From G965222505 sp965222505 (lineage in GTDB: Bacteria; Bacteroidota; Rhodothermia; Rhodothermales; DATKEJ01), in the NCBI GenBank assembly GCA_965222505.1, contig OZ244956.1:806001-870000 (forward strand): 64,000 nt of DNA, in the 5' to 3' direction. The position numbers were made by a program, and so were the translations under genes. How positions within the stretch are numbered: the first letter of the stretch is position 1; each line of letters starts with the position of its first letter. This document shows positions 61,039-64,000 of this stretch, piece after piece. The notes under the pieces are model-generated. The model did no database searches and had not been told where the DNA came from. It was given only the letters and a program-made list of their open reading frames with translations.

Positions 61039-63048
61039 ATGGCCCGACGTTTTGTTCTCAAATCTGATCCCCCTGCCCCAGCCCCTGCGTTGTCCATCGA
61101 TTATGCCGGCGCGCTGAATGCCCAGCAGTATGCAGCAGCGACGGCAGGCGGGGGGCCGCTGTTGGTGATTGCCGGGGCGGGCACCGGTAAAACCCGTACG
61201 CTCATCTACCGGGTCGCTTATCTGGTGGAGACGAATGTACCGCCGGAACAGATCGTCCTATTGACCTTTACCCGACGCGCCGCCCACGAAATGGTCAACC
61301 GGGCCGCTGGCCTGTTGGACGGGCGCTGTAAACAGGTGCGTGGCGGTACCTTCCATGCCTTTTGTCTCAGGCTGCTCAAACGCTACGGCACCCGCATCGG
61401 CCTGCCCTCCGCTTTTACCCTCCTGGATGCCTCAGACGCCGCCGACGTCCTCAACGTGATGCGGACCCGCGCAGGGTATCACAAATCCGAAAAACGGTTT
61501 CCCAAAAAGACCACCCTGCGCAACCTGTTTTCGGCAGTTGGCAATCGGGGATTGCCCCTGCGAGAAATTTTGGAAACCGAGTACCCGCAGTTCGTCGGGC
61601 ACTTGGATGCCCTCACCGAACTGCAAGCCGACTACCGTACCTTCAAACGCACGCATGGGTTGCTGGACTATGACGACCTGCTGATGCGCACCCTCGAACT
61701 GTTCGACGCCCACCCGGATGCCCAAAAACAGGTGGCCGCCGGATGTAAACATGTGCTGGTCGATGAGTACCAGGACACCAACCGGCTGCAGGCAGACCTC
61801 GTCAGCCGCTTTGCCTCCGTACATGGCAATGTGATGGTCGTGGGCGATGATGCCCAGTCCATCTACCGCTTTCGCGGGGCCGATTTCAAGAACATCTTTA
61901 CCTTTGCCGACGATTTCCCCGGCACCCGCCTCCTGAAACTCGAACACAACTACCGCTCCACCCAGCCGATCCTGGACTTCGCCAACCACATTCTCCAGCG
62001 CGCCCGGCGCAAATATGACAAACACCTCTTCACCGATACGCTCGAAGGTGAGGCCCCGGCGCTGGTCCCTGCCCCGGATGAACACACCGAAAGCCGGTTC
62101 ATCTGCCAGACCATCCTCCAACTGCGCGAGGAGGGGCTACCCCTCAACCGGGTCGCCGTGCTGTTCCGAAGCAGCTACAATTCGTTTGACCTGGAATTGG
62201 AGTTGAACCACCGGCAAATCCCGTTTGTCAAGTACGGCGGCCTCAAACTCAGCGAAGCCGCACACGTCAAAGACGTGATTGCCCACATGAAAGTGCTGGA
62301 GAACCCGCGCGATGCCATTGCCTGGAACCGCATCCTGCTTCTGCTCGAAGGCATCGGCCCCAAAACCGCACAGGACATCACCGCCTGGATTGTCGATACG
62401 CCGAACCCCTTCACCGCCGAGCGCCCGTTCCAAGCCAATCGCTACGTGCAACGCCTGGACCGCTTGTTCGACCTGTTGCGCGGCCTCCATACCACGTCCT
62501 TCTCCCTCCCCGAGGAACTGGCCGCGATCCTGCACTACTACCTGCCGATGATTGAGCGCCTGTACCCGGATGATGCAGCAAAACGGACCCAGGACCTGGA
62601 ACACTTTGCGGGCCTGGCCGAAAACAGTCGGGACCGTGCCCATTTCCTGAGCACCCTTGCCCTGGACCCCATCGACATGACAGCCACCGACACCGAAGCC
62701 GCCCAGGATGATGAACCTCCACTCATCCTCTCCACCATTCACTCGGCCAAAGGGCTGGAATTCCACACCGTCTTCCTGATGCAAGCCCTCGACGGTGTCC
62801 TCCCCTCTGCTTACGCCATCAACGACCCGGATGCCCTGGATGAAGAACTACGCCTCCTGTACGTGGCCGTCACCCGCGCCGAACAGGACCTGTTTGTCTC
62901 CTACCCCATCCTGCAACACCGCCGCAGCTATACCTCAGATTATTTCTCCAACCCCAGCCGCTTCCTGAAAAACGTCCCCGAAGCCCTGCTGGAGCCGTGT
63001 CAACTCGTCGAAGAAGACGCCCCCCCGCAGTTGCCCTCCCCGGCCTAG
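61039..63048 (+). CDS. UvrD/REP-family ATP-dependent DNA helicase
   Basis: 669 residues from the ATG at 61039 (MARRFVLK); a start at 61003 adds 12 residues. Helicase motifs: NAQQYAAATAGGGPLLVIAGAGTGKT (motif I, GAGTGKT at 46-52), LTFTRRAA (Ia), DEYQDTN (II), VVGDDAQSIYRFRGAD (III), LEHNYRST (IV), TIHSAKGLEFHTVFL (V) and YVAVTRAEQDL (VI). All are intact, so it is a working superfamily I 3'-5' helicase for repair, PcrA/Rep-like. It lacks a long C-terminal extension seen in PcrA. Confidence 0.95.
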   Translation: MARRFVLKSDPPAPAPALSIDYAGALNAQQYAAATAGGGPLLVIAGAGTGKTRTLIYRVAYLVETNVPPEQIVLLTFTRRAAHEMVNRAAGLLDGRCKQVRGGTFHAFCLRLLKRYGTRIGLPSAFTLLDASDAADVLNVMRTRAGYHKSEKRFPKKTTLRNLFSAVGNRGLPLREILETEYPQFVGHLDALTELQADYRTFKRTHGLLDYDDLLMRTLELFDAHPDAQKQVAAGCKHVLVDEYQDTNRLQADLVSRFASVHGNVMVVGDDAQSIYRFRGADFKNIFTFADDFPGTRLLKLEHNYRSTQPILDFANHILQRARRKYDKHLFTDTLEGEAPALVPAPDEHTESRFICQTILQLREEGLPLNRVAVLFRSSYNSFDLELELNHRQIPFVKYGGLKLSEAAHVKDVIAHMKVLENPRDAIAWNRILLLLEGIGPKTAQDITAWIVDTPNPFTAERPFQANRYVQRLDRLFDLLRGLHTTSFSLPEELAAILHYYLPMIERLYPDDAAKRTQDLEHFAGLAENSRDRAHFLSTLALDPIDMTATDTEAAQDDEPPLILSTIHSAKGLEFHTVFLMQALDGVLPSAYAINDPDALDEELRLLYVAVTRAEQDLFVSYPILQHRRSYTSDYFSNPSRFLKNVPEALLEPCQLVEEDAPPQLPSPA

Positions 63049-63112
63049 ACCCGGACTACCCAGACCATGAAAAGATTGCGTACCATTTGGATTACTTAGC
63101 ACGTAGAACGTC

Positions 63113-64000
63113 ATGTGGAATATCAGCCCCGAAGCCTCCCGCCTACACCATTCCGCCCTCGTATGGGACAACCACACCTGCCTGCCCATCCGTCCGGACG
63201 ATGCATTTCTACCGCAACTCCAACGTTTTCGAGATGCCGGCGTGAATATGGTATCCGTCAATGCGATGTTCGATGCGATACCACTAGAACAGGGGTTGCA
63301 CACGCTGGCCTGTTTTCGGCGATGGCTTTTGGCACGGCCTGATGAATACGTCCTCGTCGATACGGCAGATGATATCCTCCGGGCCAAAGCGGATGGGAAG
63401 CTGGCCGTCTCCTTTGACATCGAAGGCATGCGGGCGCTGGGCGGGCAGCGCGACATGGTCCAACTCTTTTACGACCTTGGTGTGCGGTGGATGCTCATCG
63501 CCTATAACCTGAACAATGCCGTCGGCGGTGGGTGCCAGGATGACGACCAGGGGCTGACCGATTTCGGACGTTTGGTTCTCGATGAAATGGCACACGTCGG
63601 CATGGTGGTTTGCTGCAGCCACACCGGCGAACGCACCACAATGGATGTGTTCGCACACACCCAAAACCCCGTTATCCTCTCCCATTCCAACCCTTACACC
63701 CTCAAGGCCCATCACCGCAACATTACGGATGCCGTCATGAAGGGCTGTGCCAAAACCGGTGGCGTGGTGGGCCTGACGGGCATCGGGTTTTTCCTGAAAG
63801 ATGAAGACACCAGCACCGATAACTTTGTCCGCCACATCGACTATGCCGTAGACCTCATCGGCCCGACCCATGTGGCCCTGGGCCTGGACTATGTATTCGA
63901 CCCGTTCGAACTGACCGAATACCTGGAAAAGAACCGCAACTTCTTCCCGAAAAGTGCCGGGTATGTGGGCCTGCCGGGCCTCATCCCCCCGGAACAAATG
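63113..64000 (+). CDS. M19 (membrane dipeptidase) family protein, C-terminus cut by window edge
   Basis: The first 296 residues are present, starting at the ATG at 63113. Metal-site features are IEGMRAL (Glu), CCSHTGERTT (His) and ILSHSNPYTL (His). The N-terminal HxD is here DNHTCLP, with Cys in place of the second metal-ligand Asp of classical renal dipeptidase. Members cleave dipeptides. The gene lies 64 bases after the helicase stop on the same strand. No signal peptide is visible, so it is probably cytoplasmic. Confidence 0.9.
   Translation, partial: MWNISPEASRLHHSALVWDNHTCLPIRPDDAFLPQLQRFRDAGVNMVSVNAMFDAIPLEQGLHTLACFRRWLLARPDEYVLVDTADDILRAKADGKLAVSFDIEGMRALGGQRDMVQLFYDLGVRWMLIAYNLNNAVGGGCQDDDQGLTDFGRLVLDEMAHVGMVVCCSHTGERTTMDVFAHTQNPVILSHSNPYTLKAHHRNITDAVMKGCAKTGGVVGLTGIGFFLKDEDTSTDNFVRHIDYAVDLIGPTHVALGLDYVFDPFELTEYLEKNRNFFPKSAGYVGLPGLIPPEQM

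Overview
The window looks like a chromosomal segment of a member of the Rhodothermota/Bacteroidota lineage. The reasons are a contiguous alternative complex III (act) plus caa3 oxidase cluster of the Rhodothermus type, a secreted protein with a C-terminal type IX secretion sorting domain, a serine palmitoyltransferase, and several copies of the Bacteroidota-type -7 promoter element TAnnTTTG. No rRNA or tRNA gene was recognised. Assignment to a species is not possible from the sequence alone.

Layout. 1-12,572 (minus strand) is one long respiratory unit: actA-B-C-D-E-F, a small membrane protein, an SCO copper chaperone, then caa3 oxidase subunits II, I and III (III runs off the left edge). Electrons from quinol pass through ActA/B/E hemes and Fe-S clusters to the cytochrome c domain fused to subunit II, and on to an A2-type oxygen site. 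13.0-24.9 kb is housekeeping: a candidate small RNA, an NfeD/flotillin pair, a LysM protein, ppk1, prfB with a programmed +1 frameshift, an aminotransferase divergent from an ALDH7-like dehydrogenase, rlmD and a cAMP-binding-type protein. 25-34 kb carries an Omp85 barrel, an M23 peptidase, purS-clpS-hprK, the phosphatidylethanolamine pair psd-pssA, and mtaB. 34-38 kb holds a patatin/barrel outer-membrane protein, preceded by a MITE-like element and followed by an IS701-like insertion sequence. 38-52.6 kb has a VanZ-like protein, a sodium symporter, a proline-racemase-family enzyme, a T9SS cargo, alanine and glutamate dehydrogenases, lipoproteins and a rhomboid protease. 52.7-58 kb has a GNAT-fold protein next to serine palmitoyltransferase (a likely ceramide pair) and a beta-helix surface protein. 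58-64 kb has parA-parB-DUF5683, a UvrD-like helicase and a truncated M19 dipeptidase.

The most unusual signal is not a gene. More than a dozen intergenic dyad elements recur. Their arms are built of degenerate short words (GTATTGCGTA, GTGTTGCGTG, TTGGTGATT, GTAGGGACATGG), and some copies have conserved loops or borders. Most begin at, or within a few bases of, the stop codon of the upstream gene, often supplying the stop itself. One has become the signal peptide of the downstream gene. The MITE-like element and the IS also sit in CTAG sites that contain stop codons.
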